A DNA stretch of 64,000 nt from Pseudomonas sp. Marseille-Q3773 (GTDB lineage: Bacteria > Pseudomonadota > Gammaproteobacteria > Pseudomonadales > Pseudomonadaceae). The stretch covers positions 1,364,001 to 1,428,000 of the forward strand of contig NZ_OU745390.1 in the NCBI RefSeq assembly GCF_916618955.1. The letters run 5' to 3'. The translations under genes were made by a program, and so were the position numbers. Below the pieces are notes generated by a model that worked only from the letters and a program-made list of their open reading frames with translations, had not been told where the DNA came from and ran no database searches. Below, piece by piece: positions 8,041 to 17,447 of the stretch (position 1 is its first letter; every line of letters starts with the position of its first letter).

Positions 8041-8175
8041 CCGCTGGTGTTTTTCGTCAAGCGTGAATGCAGCCATCCGCCGCTGTTTGCCATGTACTCG
8101 GTGATGGACCATGAGGTGAGCTGGTGCAGCGACGGGTGCCTGATGGTCTCAGTTGATATCAAGCGACAGCGGTGA
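8041..8175 (+). pseudogene. Open 44-codon segment in frame after the halovibrin-like gene
   Basis: Immediately after TAA at 8038 the same frame stays open for 44 codons (starting PLVFFVKRECSHPPLFAMYS and ending VDIKRQR) until TGA at 8173. There is no good ribosome site or start at its beginning. It could be the truncated tail of a longer ancestral protein, or chance. The following bases to 8353 hold a REP-like element and the upstream region of the sigma-54 activator. Confidence 0.3.
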
Positions 8176-8187
8176 TTGATCTTGAGG

Positions 8188-8220
8188 ACCTCTTCGCCGG
8201 CAAGCCGGCTCCCTACAGGG
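8188..8220. repeat. REP-like hairpin element
   Basis: GCCGGC (8196-8201) and GCCGGC (8204-8209) form a compact hairpin followed by CCCTACAGG, the usual end of the P. putida REP element. The stretch 8173-8209 matches 6499-6535 at 30 of 37 positions by eye, so the two elements are direct repeats on both sides of the halovibrin-like gene. Confidence 0.65.
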
Positions 8221-8353
8221 ATTGCGTCAGCTTCAAGTGACATAAATCCCATTCCATCCACTACCAGATGACGTCCAGCCATTTCTCCCGCACACTGCGG
8301 AAAATTCCCAAGCCCGTGCCCCGCCACCTTGCGGGGCGCAGCCGGAGTAGAAA

Positions 8354-10264
<1,911 letters not shown>

Positions 10265-10265
10265 C

Positions 10266-11999
10266 GTGGGCGGCCTGTTCGCCCGGCTGGTGGAATCCAG
10301 CGACCCGCTGCTCATGCGTCAGGCGCTGGCCTGGCTGTATGGTTTCGTGCGCCCGCATCGGCGCGCCATTGGCCTGTTGCTGGGCTTGTCGCTGGGCGCC
10401 TCGCTGCTGGCCCTGGCGCAACCCTGGCTGGTCAAGACGCTGATTGACCAGGGCCTGCTGGCCAAGGATTACCAGACTCTCTGGCACATGGCGGCGATCA
10501 TGATCGCCGCCGGCCTGCTGGGCACCGTGCTGGCCGGGATCAACCGCTACCTGCACACGCGCCTGTCGGGGCGCATCCTGTTTGCCCTGCGCGATGATCT
10601 TTACCGGCACCTGCAGCAATTGTCGCCGACGTTCTATGGCCGGCGACGTACCGGTGACATCCTTTCGCGGCTGGATGGCGACGTGGCGGAAATCCAGCGT
10701 TTTGCCGTGGACTCGCTGTTCTCGGCGGTATCGGCGGTGATCGGCCTGTTGGGCGCGGTGGTCCTGATGCTGATGCTGTCCTGGCAGCTATCACTGTTGC
10801 TGGTGCTGCTGGTGCCGATCGAGGTGCTGTGGCTGCGCTGGATGCGGCGCAAGGTGGAGCGTGAAGTGCGCCAGCTGCGCGAGCGTTCGGCGGATGTGTC
10901 GTCATTTCTGGTGGAAACGCTGCCAGCGATGAAGTTCATCCAGGCGGCTGGCCAGCAAAGCCGCGAGGCCGGGCGCCTGGACCAACTGGGCCAGGGCTAC
11001 ATGCGCCAGCTGCTCAAGGTCCAGGTGACCGAGTTCTTCACCCAGGCCATCCCGGGCACACTGACCTCCTGGTGCCGCGCCTGCGCGTTCCTGGTCGGTG
11101 GTTGGTGGGTGATCCAGGGCACCTGGCAGCTGGGCGCGCTGATCGCTTTTTCCACTTACCTGGGCATGGCGGTCGGGCCGGTGCAGAGCCTGCTGGGCCT
11201 GTACGTGGCCGTGCAACGCATGGCCGTGAGCCTGGGGCGGGTCATGGAACTGAAGCAGGAAGCGGTGGCTGTGCGCTCGCCGGCCAACCCGCAGCCGATG
11301 CCCGATGGGCCGGGCGAATTGCGCCTGGAGGCGCTGAGTTTCGCCCATGAGGGGCGCCAGGGCGTGGTGCTGAACAACGTGCAGCTGTATGTGCCAGGTG
11401 GCCTGAAAGTCGCCATCAGCGGTGCCTCGGGGGTGGGCAAGTCGACCCTGATCGATCTGCTGCAGCGCTTCTACGACCCGCACGCCGGGCGCATCCTGCT
11501 GGACGGCACCGACCTGCGCGAGCTGGACCTGGTGGCGTTGCGCCGGCGCATCGCGGTGGTCAGCCAGGACATCGTGCTGTTCCGCGGCACCCTGGCGCAG
11601 AACCTGGCCTATGGCGTGCCGCAGGCCAGCCGCGCCGAGCTTGAGCGGGTCGTGCAGCTGGCCCGGCTGGACAGCCTGGTCGAAAGCCTGCCACTGGGCC
11701 TGGACGGCCTGCTCGGTGAGCGCGGCCAGCAATTGTCCGGCGGCCAGAAGCAACGCATCGCCATCGCCCGCGCGGTGCTGCAGGCCCCGGCGATCCTGGT
11801 GCTGGACGAGGCCACGTCGGCAGTGGACGAAGCTACCGAGCGCGAAGTGATCGCCGCCATCGACCAGTTGTTCGCCGGCCGCACCCGCATCCTGATCAGC
11901 CACCGCGCTTCGACCCTGGCCGATGCCGACCTGCACCTGCAGCTGCAGGCCGGCCAGCTGCAGGTGCTGCCCCGCGAGGTTATCAGCCATGGGCACTGA
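10266..11999 (+). CDS. ABC transporter, QhpF-like, for the amine dehydrogenase gamma subunit
   Basis: A 577-residue half-transporter: an N-terminal membrane domain with about six helices (residues about 25-310) fused to an ATPase with Walker A SGASGVGKST, signature LSGGQKQRIAIARA and Walker B ILVLDEATSAVDE. In Paracoccus the equivalent QhpF exports the crosslinked gamma-subunit intermediate to the periplasm. The neighbouring protease and monooxygenase, which act on the same peptide, support that role here. The GTG at 10266 lies one base after the activator stop; a downstream ATG at 10314 is the alternative start. The gene overlaps the protease by 11 bases. Confidence 0.85.
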   Translation: MGGLFARLVESSDPLLMRQALAWLYGFVRPHRRAIGLLLGLSLGASLLALAQPWLVKTLIDQGLLAKDYQTLWHMAAIMIAAGLLGTVLAGINRYLHTRLSGRILFALRDDLYRHLQQLSPTFYGRRRTGDILSRLDGDVAEIQRFAVDSLFSAVSAVIGLLGAVVLMLMLSWQLSLLLVLLVPIEVLWLRWMRRKVEREVRQLRERSADVSSFLVETLPAMKFIQAAGQQSREAGRLDQLGQGYMRQLLKVQVTEFFTQAIPGTLTSWCRACAFLVGGWWVIQGTWQLGALIAFSTYLGMAVGPVQSLLGLYVAVQRMAVSLGRVMELKQEAVAVRSPANPQPMPDGPGELRLEALSFAHEGRQGVVLNNVQLYVPGGLKVAISGASGVGKSTLIDLLQRFYDPHAGRILLDGTDLRELDLVALRRRIAVVSQDIVLFRGTLAQNLAYGVPQASRAELERVVQLARLDSLVESLPLGLDGLLGERGQQLSGGQKQRIAIARAVLQAPAILVLDEATSAVDEATEREVIAAIDQLFAGRTRILISHRASTLADADLHLQLQAGQLQVLPREVISHGH

Positions 12000-12666
12000 C
12001 CTGCGCGTTGGCGTCATCGACAGCGGCTGCTCGCTGGAGCAGGGCCGCGGCCTGCTGGGGGCACGACGCTTCTGGCTGGAGGACGGCCAGTTGCGCGAAG
12101 GTGAACCTCTGCCCGACCAGCTCGGGCACGGCAGCGCGGTAGTGGAGGCTTTGCAGCGCGAGGCCGGGCCGGTGCCGCTGCTGGTAGCCCAGGTGTTCGC
12201 CGGCCAGGCCAGTACCAGCGCATTGCAGGTGGCGGCTGCGTTGCTGTGGCTGGTGGAGGCGGGCGCCACGCTGGTCAACCTCAGCCTGGGCCTGCAGCAG
12301 GACCGGCCTGTGTTGCACCAGGCTTGCGCCGAGGCCGTGGCTGCGGGTGTGCTGCTGTGCGCGTCCAGCCCGGCACAAGGCGGGCCGGTGTACCCGGCCA
12401 GCTACCCTGGAGTGATTCGGGTCACCGGCGATGCGCGTTGCGCGCCAGGCCAATGGTCATGGCTGGGCTCGCGGCAGGCCGACTTCGGGGGCTATGTGGG
12501 GGTGGGCGGCAAGGCAGGCGCGAGCCTGGGCTGCGCGGTCCTGTGCGGCAGGATTGCCGCGTTGCTGCGTGAGCAGCCCGGCATGCGCCAGCAGCAGGTG
12601 CACGACTGGTTGCGCCAGCACGCGGCATTTGCCGGCCCCGAGCGACGGGGGGGCGAGCATGCCTGA
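11989..12666 (+). CDS. Subtilisin-like maturation protease, QhpE-like
   Basis: A 225-residue S8-family protease without signal peptide or propeptide. The catalytic triad is visible as Asp11 (VGVIDSG), His47 (LGHGSAV) and Ser179 (GASLGCA). The stretch VLLCASSPAQGG (about 121-132), where subtilisins have the AAGN oxyanion-hole Asn, shows no Asn. In Paracoccus QhpE is a cytoplasmic, atypical subtilisin that removes the leader of the gamma subunit. The short length, lack of export signal and position between the exporter and the monooxygenase all fit. The ATG overlaps the ABC gene by 11 bases, and the 3' end overlaps the next gene by 8. Confidence 0.85.
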   Translation: MGTDLRVGVIDSGCSLEQGRGLLGARRFWLEDGQLREGEPLPDQLGHGSAVVEALQREAGPVPLLVAQVFAGQASTSALQVAAALLWLVEAGATLVNLSLGLQQDRPVLHQACAEAVAAGVLLCASSPAQGGPVYPASYPGVIRVTGDARCAPGQWSWLGSRQADFGGYVGVGGKAGASLGCAVLCGRIAALLREQPGMRQQQVHDWLRQHAAFAGPERRGGEHA

Positions 12667-13951
12667 ACCGTGCATTGTGGTGCTGGGCGCGGGCCCGGCC
12701 GGTGCGGCCACGGCGATTGGCCTGCGGCGCCTGGGCTACGCAGTCACGGTGGTGTCCGAATGGCGCCGCTTTGCCGCGGTCGAAGGGGTTTCGCAGCGGG
12801 TGCTGGACGCGTTGCGTCATGCTGGCCTTGGCGGAGCCCTGGGCCAGGCGGCGATAGCGGCCACCCGGCGGGTGCACTGGGGCGGCCAGCAACTCCAGCT
12901 GAACCAGGAGTTCCTGCTCGACCGGCAACAGTTCGACCGGGCACTGCGCGACGATCTGCAACGCGCCGGGGTAAGCGTGGTCGAGGGGCGGGTCGGCGAG
13001 CTCCGGCACGACGCAGGTCATCAGGTGCGTCTGGTCGATGGCCAGCTACTGCTGGCTGATTTCCTGGTCGAAGCCCGCGGCCGTCAGGCCCCGTTGGCGG
13101 CTGACCGCCTGCGTGGGCCGGAGACGGTCAGCCTGCTCAATACCTGGCAGGGTGCCCCGGGGACCCCTGCCTCGGCGGTGGAAAGCCTGGAGGATGGCTG
13201 GGCATGGATGGCGCGGCTGGAAGATGGCCGCTGCTACTGGCAGGTCACCCAGGACGCCGCCGGCCTGCCGGGCAAGGCTGGGTTGGCGGCGTACTGCGCT
13301 GCACGGCGAGCCCGCAGCGCGCTGGTGGCCGAGCTGTTCGATGCCCAGGCGCTGGCGCCGGCGCAGGTGCATGCGCGCAGTAGTACTGCGATTCTGGCTG
13401 GCGAATGTGTCGGCCAGGACTGGATACGGGTCGGCGATGCCGCGATGGCCGTGGACCCGTTGTCGGGCAACGGCATATTCCAGTCGCTGTCTTCGGCGTT
13501 GCAGGCGCCGGTGGTGATCAATACCTTGCTGCGCAGGCCCGGGCGGGCCGCATTGGCGCGGCAGTTTCACCAGCAGCGGGTCGAACAGCTGTTCTTGCGC
13601 TTTGCCCGCATTGGCCGGGATTTCCATGGGCAGGAGCAGGGCCGGGCCGAGCAGCCGTTCTGGGCGCGGCGTCAGGGGTGGCCGGACAGGCAACCGCTGC
13701 ACATGGCGGCGGACTGGCAGGCGCTGCGGGTGGAGCGACGGCCGGTGTTGCGTGACGGGCTGGTGGACGAGGCCGAGGTAGTGGTGACGGCGGACCAGCC
13801 TTTGGGGGTGTGGCATTTGCAGGGTGTGGAGTTGGCGCCGGTAGTGCGCGAACTGTGTGGCGGTCGGCCGGTTGAGGCAGTGCTGTCAGACCTGCCGGGG
13901 GAGCAGCGGATGCGGGTACAGCGCTGGTTGTTGGAGCAGGGCCTGGCTTGA
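12659..13951 (+). CDS. FAD-dependent monooxygenase, QhpG-like (CTQ biogenesis)
   Basis: A 430-residue flavoprotein. The N-terminal Rossmann motif is GAGPAG at 10-15, and the second FAD motif is WIRVGDAAMAVDPLSGNGIF. This is the tryptophan-halogenase/aromatic-hydroxylase type of flavoprotein. In the quinohemoprotein amine dehydrogenase pathway QhpG hydroxylates the gamma-subunit tryptophan that becomes the cysteine tryptophylquinone. The ATG lies inside the protease gene (8-base overlap), so exporter, protease and monooxygenase form one translationally coupled unit. It ends the plus-strand maturation block; a REP element follows. Confidence 0.85.
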   Translation: MPEPCIVVLGAGPAGAATAIGLRRLGYAVTVVSEWRRFAAVEGVSQRVLDALRHAGLGGALGQAAIAATRRVHWGGQQLQLNQEFLLDRQQFDRALRDDLQRAGVSVVEGRVGELRHDAGHQVRLVDGQLLLADFLVEARGRQAPLAADRLRGPETVSLLNTWQGAPGTPASAVESLEDGWAWMARLEDGRCYWQVTQDAAGLPGKAGLAAYCAARRARSALVAELFDAQALAPAQVHARSSTAILAGECVGQDWIRVGDAAMAVDPLSGNGIFQSLSSALQAPVVINTLLRRPGRAALARQFHQQRVEQLFLRFARIGRDFHGQEQGRAEQPFWARRQGWPDRQPLHMAADWQALRVERRPVLRDGLVDEAEVVVTADQPLGVWHLQGVELAPVVRELCGGRPVEAVLSDLPGEQRMRVQRWLLEQGLA

Positions 13952-13987
13952 GATTGCCGGGCTGCTCTGCGGCCCACTCGCGACGGT

Positions 13988-14036
13988 GCCATCTACCGCG
14001 TCGCCTGCTTCGCGGATAAATCCGCTCCTACAGGTG
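13988..14036. repeat. REP element with conserved left arm
   Basis: Bases 14009-14025 contain CTTCGCGGATAAATCCG and CTCCTACAGG follows, the P. putida REP core. The preceding GGTGCCATCTACCGCGTCGC is shared, with one or two changes, with 25035-25055 and 41410-41430, so a longer composite repeat is present. It lies between convergent genes. Confidence 0.75.
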
Positions 14037-14123
14037 TGAACCACGCCGGCTTCGCGTTGACACGGTATTTGTGGGAACGGCCTTGTGTCGCGATGGGCTG
14101 CGTAGCAGCTCCAGGATTGCGGA

Positions 14124-15437
14124 TCAGAAGAAGGTGCCGACGATCACCTGCATATAGGTCCCGCTATCCCGCCCACCCAGCTGGGTGCCGCCATCGGCCG
14201 CACTGCGCTCCGGCTGGTAGAAACCCACCAGCGGGCTGACCAGCAAGTGCTCGTTGACCATCCATTCCACATACAGGTCCAGCTCCCGTCCGCCCTGGTC
14301 GCCTCGGTCGGTGTCCAGCGTGTCGAAGTCGAAGTACAGCGCGCCCAGGGTCAGGTTGTCCCGTGGCTTGCCCTTCAGCGCCAGGTGATGTACCTGGGTA
14401 TTCTTGTTGAATGGCCCGGCATAGTTGGCCGCCACTTCTCCCTGGAACCAGGTGCCATAGCCACGGCTCAGGCCGTAGAACAGCGGGTCGAAGTTTTCGG
14501 AAAAGCGGCTGTAGCGGTAGGTCGCGGTGGGTGTCCAGGGCAGTTGGGAAAAGGTCCAGTTGCCCTCCAGGTACCAGGCGTTCTCGCGCCCGCCGGTCTG
14601 GTCCTGGGTCACGTATTCGGCGGCCAGCTCCAGATCCTTGACACCCAGGCTGCCGCGCCCGCGCAGGCTGGCCGTGTCCATGCCATCGCGGTGTTGCAGG
14701 CCCATGATCTGCGCGTAGCGCTGGTCCACGTCGAGGCCGTGGATCCAGCTCAGGCCGACACTACCCGCATCGGCGACATGTTCCAGGTTGGCTACCGCCA
14801 GCGAGGTGTCGGCCTGGTAGTGGTTGTCCGACTTCAGCCACATCAGGTCGCCGCGCCAGCCCTGTTTGCCGCCCAGGCGCAGGACTGCGGTGCGGTCGAA
14901 GGCCTTGCGTGCGGCCAGGTAGTAGGCGCCGCCGCGGTCGAAGTTGGCCCCCAGGTCGACCTTGCCCAGGTTCACCGGGTCACCCTGGATCAGGAAACCG
15001 TCACCCAGGGTCACCACCTGGCGGCCACCGGAAATATCCACGCCGTCCTCGCCCAGGGCCGGGAACAGGTTGGCTGAACGCCAGCCCAGGTACAGGTCTT
15101 CGATGGCGGTGCGGCGCTCATCACCCAGCGTCAGGCCGGCAGCATCGCCATCTCCCCAGGTGGCGGAGCTGAGCAGGTTGAAGGCGCCGTACAGGGTACC
15201 GCTATCGGCCATGGCCTGGCTGCCGCTGAGCCCGTACTTGACGTAGCCTTCCTGCCAGGCGCTGCTGCCGGGTTGGCGGTTGCCGGCCAGGTTGAAGCTT
15301 TCGTCGCTGTGGAAGCTGCCGAACAGCGCTTCGAGGTCGGCGTTGAGCATACTGCCAGCGTGGTTGTACAGCTCGTAGGCCTGGCTGACGGGGGCGGCGA
15401 ACAGCAGGGCCAGTGTGCAGGCGAGGGTGTGCCTCAT
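14124..15437 (-). CDS. Outer-membrane beta-barrel porin of the amine cluster
   Basis: A 437-residue outer-membrane protein. The Sec signal MRHTLACTLALLFAAPVSQA ends at a clear AxA site. The mature protein shows alternating aromatic/hydrophobic strands (for example WYLEGNWTFSQLPWTPTATY) and ends in Phe (VIVGTFF), as required for BAM insertion. It resembles the alginate-export/OprD-like channel group in style. Located downstream of the aldehyde dehydrogenase on the same strand, it is probably co-transcribed from the sigma-54 promoter at 17066-17080 and would admit the amine substrate. In P. putida 2-phenylethylamine clusters a porin gene of this kind is known. The substrate here is inferred. 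Confidence 0.75.
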   Translation of the reverse strand: MRHTLACTLALLFAAPVSQAYELYNHAGSMLNADLEALFGSFHSDESFNLAGNRQPGSSAWQEGYVKYGLSGSQAMADSGTLYGAFNLLSSATWGDGDAAGLTLGDERRTAIEDLYLGWRSANLFPALGEDGVDISGGRQVVTLGDGFLIQGDPVNLGKVDLGANFDRGGAYYLAARKAFDRTAVLRLGGKQGWRGDLMWLKSDNHYQADTSLAVANLEHVADAGSVGLSWIHGLDVDQRYAQIMGLQHRDGMDTASLRGRGSLGVKDLELAAEYVTQDQTGGRENAWYLEGNWTFSQLPWTPTATYRYSRFSENFDPLFYGLSRGYGTWFQGEVAANYAGPFNKNTQVHHLALKGKPRDNLTLGALYFDFDTLDTDRGDQGGRELDLYVEWMVNEHLLVSPLVGFYQPERSAADGGTQLGGRDSGTYMQVIVGTFF

Positions 15438-15479
15438 GGGTTTGCTCCATGGTTTCTTATTGTTGTTTTTGTTGCCTTG

Positions 15480-15518
15480 GCCGGCCTCTTCATGGGCAAA
15501 CCCCGCGCAGAGGCCGGC
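15480..15518. repeat. Inverted repeat between aldehyde dehydrogenase and porin genes
   Basis: GCCGGCCTCT (15480-15489) and AGAGGCCGGC (15509-15518) form a perfect ten-pair stem. It lies in the short gap between two co-directional minus-strand genes and may stabilise or separate the two messages. No run of T follows on the minus strand, so it is not a typical terminator. Confidence 0.6.
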
Positions 15519-15531
15519 AACAGGCTGAAGA

Positions 15532-17025
15532 TCAGAGCTTGATCAGTACCGATTTGAGCTCGGTGTAATGCTCGATGGCAGCCGCCCCCATCTCGCGGCC
15601 GACGCCGGACATCTTGTAGCCGCCAAACGGCAAGGCCGGGTCGAGGGCGCTGTGGCAGTTGACCCACACCGACCCCGACTTGATGCGCGGGATCATCCGG
15701 TGCACGGCGGCCAGGTCATTGGACCAGATGCTCGCGCCAAGCCCATAAGGGTTGTCGTTGGCCATGCCGATCACCTCGTCGAGGTCATCGAACGGCATGG
15801 CGACCAGCACCGGCCCGAAGATTTCTTCCTGGACCAGACGATGGCGCTGGTCGACATCGACGATCACCGTCGGCTTGACGAAGTAGCCCGGCCCGAAGCC
15901 CTCGCCGCCGCAAGCGATGGTCGCGCCCAGTTCGCGGCCAAGCTCGATGTAGCCGGTGACGCGGTCCTGCTGCTTGGCCGAGATCAATGGCCCCATCTGT
16001 ACTGCCGGGTCCAGGCCGTTGCCGAGTTTCATGCCATTGGCGATGCCGGCGATGTCGGCCACCACGTTGTCGAAGTGCTTGCGGTGTACATACAACCGCG
16101 AGCCTGCGCAGCATACCTGGCCCTGGTTGAAGAAGATCGCCGTGGCCGCGCCGGCGGCGGCCTCCTGCAGGTTGGCGTCGGGCATGACGATGGTCGGCGA
16201 CTTGCCACCAAGCTCGAGGGTGACGCGGGTCATGTTGTCCATGGCGGCCTTGCCGATCAGCTTGCCCACCTCGGTGGAGCCGGTGAAGGTGAGCTTGTCC
16301 ACGCCGGGGTGGCGGCTGAGCGCAGCACCGGCATTCAGGCCGGTGCCGGTGACCACGTTGAACACCCCGGCCGGGTAGCCGGCTTCTTCCACCAGTTCCG
16401 CCAGCTTGAGCACGCTCAGTGGCGTTTCGTCTGCGGGCTTGAGCACTACGGTACAACCCGTGGCCAGTGCCGGGCCGAGCTTCCAGCAGGCCAGCAGCAG
16501 CGGGAAGTTCCAGGCGACGATGGCGCCGACCACGCCCACCGCTTCGCGCCGGACAAAACCGTGGAACTGCGCGTCGGGCATCAACGGCATCGAAGGTTCG
16601 ACGGTGCTACCCTCGAGCTTGGTGGCCCAGCCGGCCATGTAACGCAGAAAGTCGATGGCCAGTTGTACGTCCATCACCTGGGCCACCGCGGCGCTCTTGC
16701 CGTTGTTCAGGCATTCCAGCTCGGCCAGTTGACGGGCGTCGCGCTCCATCAGCTCGGCCAGGCGCCACAACAGGTTCTGCCGCTCCCGCGGACGCAGGCG
16801 GCTCCACGGCGAGTCGTCGAAGGCCTGGCGCGCGGCGCGGACGGCGCGGTCGACATCTTCGGCGTCGGCGCTGGGCACTTCACCCAGCACGTCGCCCGTG
16901 GCCGGGTTGCGGAATGACAGGGTGCGGCCGCTGGCGGCGTCCTGCCAGTCGGCGCCAATGCGCATCTTCAGCTTGCGCTCGAGGAAGGCGCGGGTGGCGG
17001 GCAGGATGGGCAGTTCGGAAAGCAT
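15532..17025 (-). CDS. Aldehyde dehydrogenase of the amine cluster (phenylacetaldehyde dehydrogenase-like)
   Basis: A 497-residue NAD(P)-dependent aldehyde dehydrogenase of full family length. It has the Asn/Trp motif VAWNFPLLL, the glutamate motif LELGGKSP and the catalytic cysteine segment NQGQVCCAGSR. The ATG at 17025 is preferred over a longer in-frame start because an AAGAGG site lies just upstream and the sequence before it has no coding character. It would oxidise the aldehyde released by the amine dehydrogenase to the acid. A sigma-54 promoter lies 41 bases upstream of the start. The porin gene follows on the same strand, and the alpha-subunit gene is divergent. Confidence 0.9.
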   Translation of the reverse strand: MLSELPILPATRAFLERKLKMRIGADWQDAASGRTLSFRNPATGDVLGEVPSADAEDVDRAVRAARQAFDDSPWSRLRPRERQNLLWRLAELMERDARQLAELECLNNGKSAAVAQVMDVQLAIDFLRYMAGWATKLEGSTVEPSMPLMPDAQFHGFVRREAVGVVGAIVAWNFPLLLACWKLGPALATGCTVVLKPADETPLSVLKLAELVEEAGYPAGVFNVVTGTGLNAGAALSRHPGVDKLTFTGSTEVGKLIGKAAMDNMTRVTLELGGKSPTIVMPDANLQEAAAGAATAIFFNQGQVCCAGSRLYVHRKHFDNVVADIAGIANGMKLGNGLDPAVQMGPLISAKQQDRVTGYIELGRELGATIACGGEGFGPGYFVKPTVIVDVDQRHRLVQEEIFGPVLVAMPFDDLDEVIGMANDNPYGLGASIWSNDLAAVHRMIPRIKSGSVWVNCHSALDPALPFGGYKMSGVGREMGAAAIEHYTELKSVLIKL

Positions 17026-17065
17026 TGGGCTGTGCCTCTTGTCATTGGATGTGACCGGCACAGGC

Positions 17066-17080
17066 GCAATGGGCGTGCCA
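17066..17080 (-). promoter_or_regulatory. Sigma-54 promoter for the aldehyde dehydrogenase/porin genes
   Basis: On the minus strand the sequence reads TGGCAC-GCCCA-TTGC, an exact match to the core sigma-54 consensus with GG and GC separated by ten bases. The predicted start of transcription is near 17054, about 30 bases before the ATG at 17025. A sigma-54-dependent activator is encoded in the same cluster (8354-10264). This is one of the clearest regulatory sites in the window. Confidence 0.8.
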
Positions 17081-17166
17081 AGCTGGCGCGATTGTCGCAA
17101 CCCGTTGAAACGGCTGCCTTTTGTCCTGCTGCAAGGCTGGAATTGCCGGCTTGCGCTGTTGCACAT

Positions 17167-17186
17167 TGAGACGGTGTGAGACGGTG
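17167..17186. promoter_or_regulatory. Tandem decamer, candidate activator-binding site
   Basis: TGAGACGGTG occurs twice back to back (17167-17176 and 17177-17186), so identical faces repeat once per helical turn. It lies in the 422-base divergent control region, about 90 bases upstream of the minus-strand promoter and 170 upstream of the candidate plus-strand promoter, which is a usual distance for a sigma-54 enhancer site. Binding by the AcoR-like activator is inferred. Confidence 0.4.
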
Positions 17187-17356
17187 GTGACACAGTGCGT
17201 ATTGCCGGCTTCTGCGCGGGCATGCCCGCGAGGGCCTGCGCTGTCTCAGGATGAAACACCCTGTCGCGAAATGGCACGCTGCAATTGGCTTTCGCTGATG
17301 GCGGCCAAGCGCTGGAAACCGGCTAAGGGTTTGAAAGAAAAAAGTTTTATGGCAAC

Positions 17357-17371
17357 TGGCACAGTTCCTGT
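17357..17371 (+). promoter_or_regulatory. Candidate sigma-54 promoter for the alpha-subunit operon
   Basis: TGGCAC-AGTTC-CTGT has a perfect -24 element, but GT replaces the invariant GC at -12. An A/T-rich stretch (AAAGAAAAAAG at about 17334) lies upstream. Transcription would start near 17383, leaving a leader of about 65 bases before the TTG start at 17448. The rest of 17081-17447 holds no convincing gene. Confidence 0.45.
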
Positions 17372-17447
17372 ATCGCCACCGACACATGCACATCTGCTGT
17401 ACCCAAGCGTGCGAAAACATAAGAACAACAACCGTGGAGGTCTGACC

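Noticed and set aside
15480..15518. A terminator between the aldehyde dehydrogenase and porin genes
   Set aside because: The ten-pair stem is strong, but on the transcribed strand it is followed by an A-rich stretch rather than U residues.
17121..17447. N-terminal extension of the alpha subunit by more than 100 residues
   Set aside because: The extension has no coding character, contains the candidate promoter and would bury the Sec signal. The TTG at 17448 has an excellent ribosome site.
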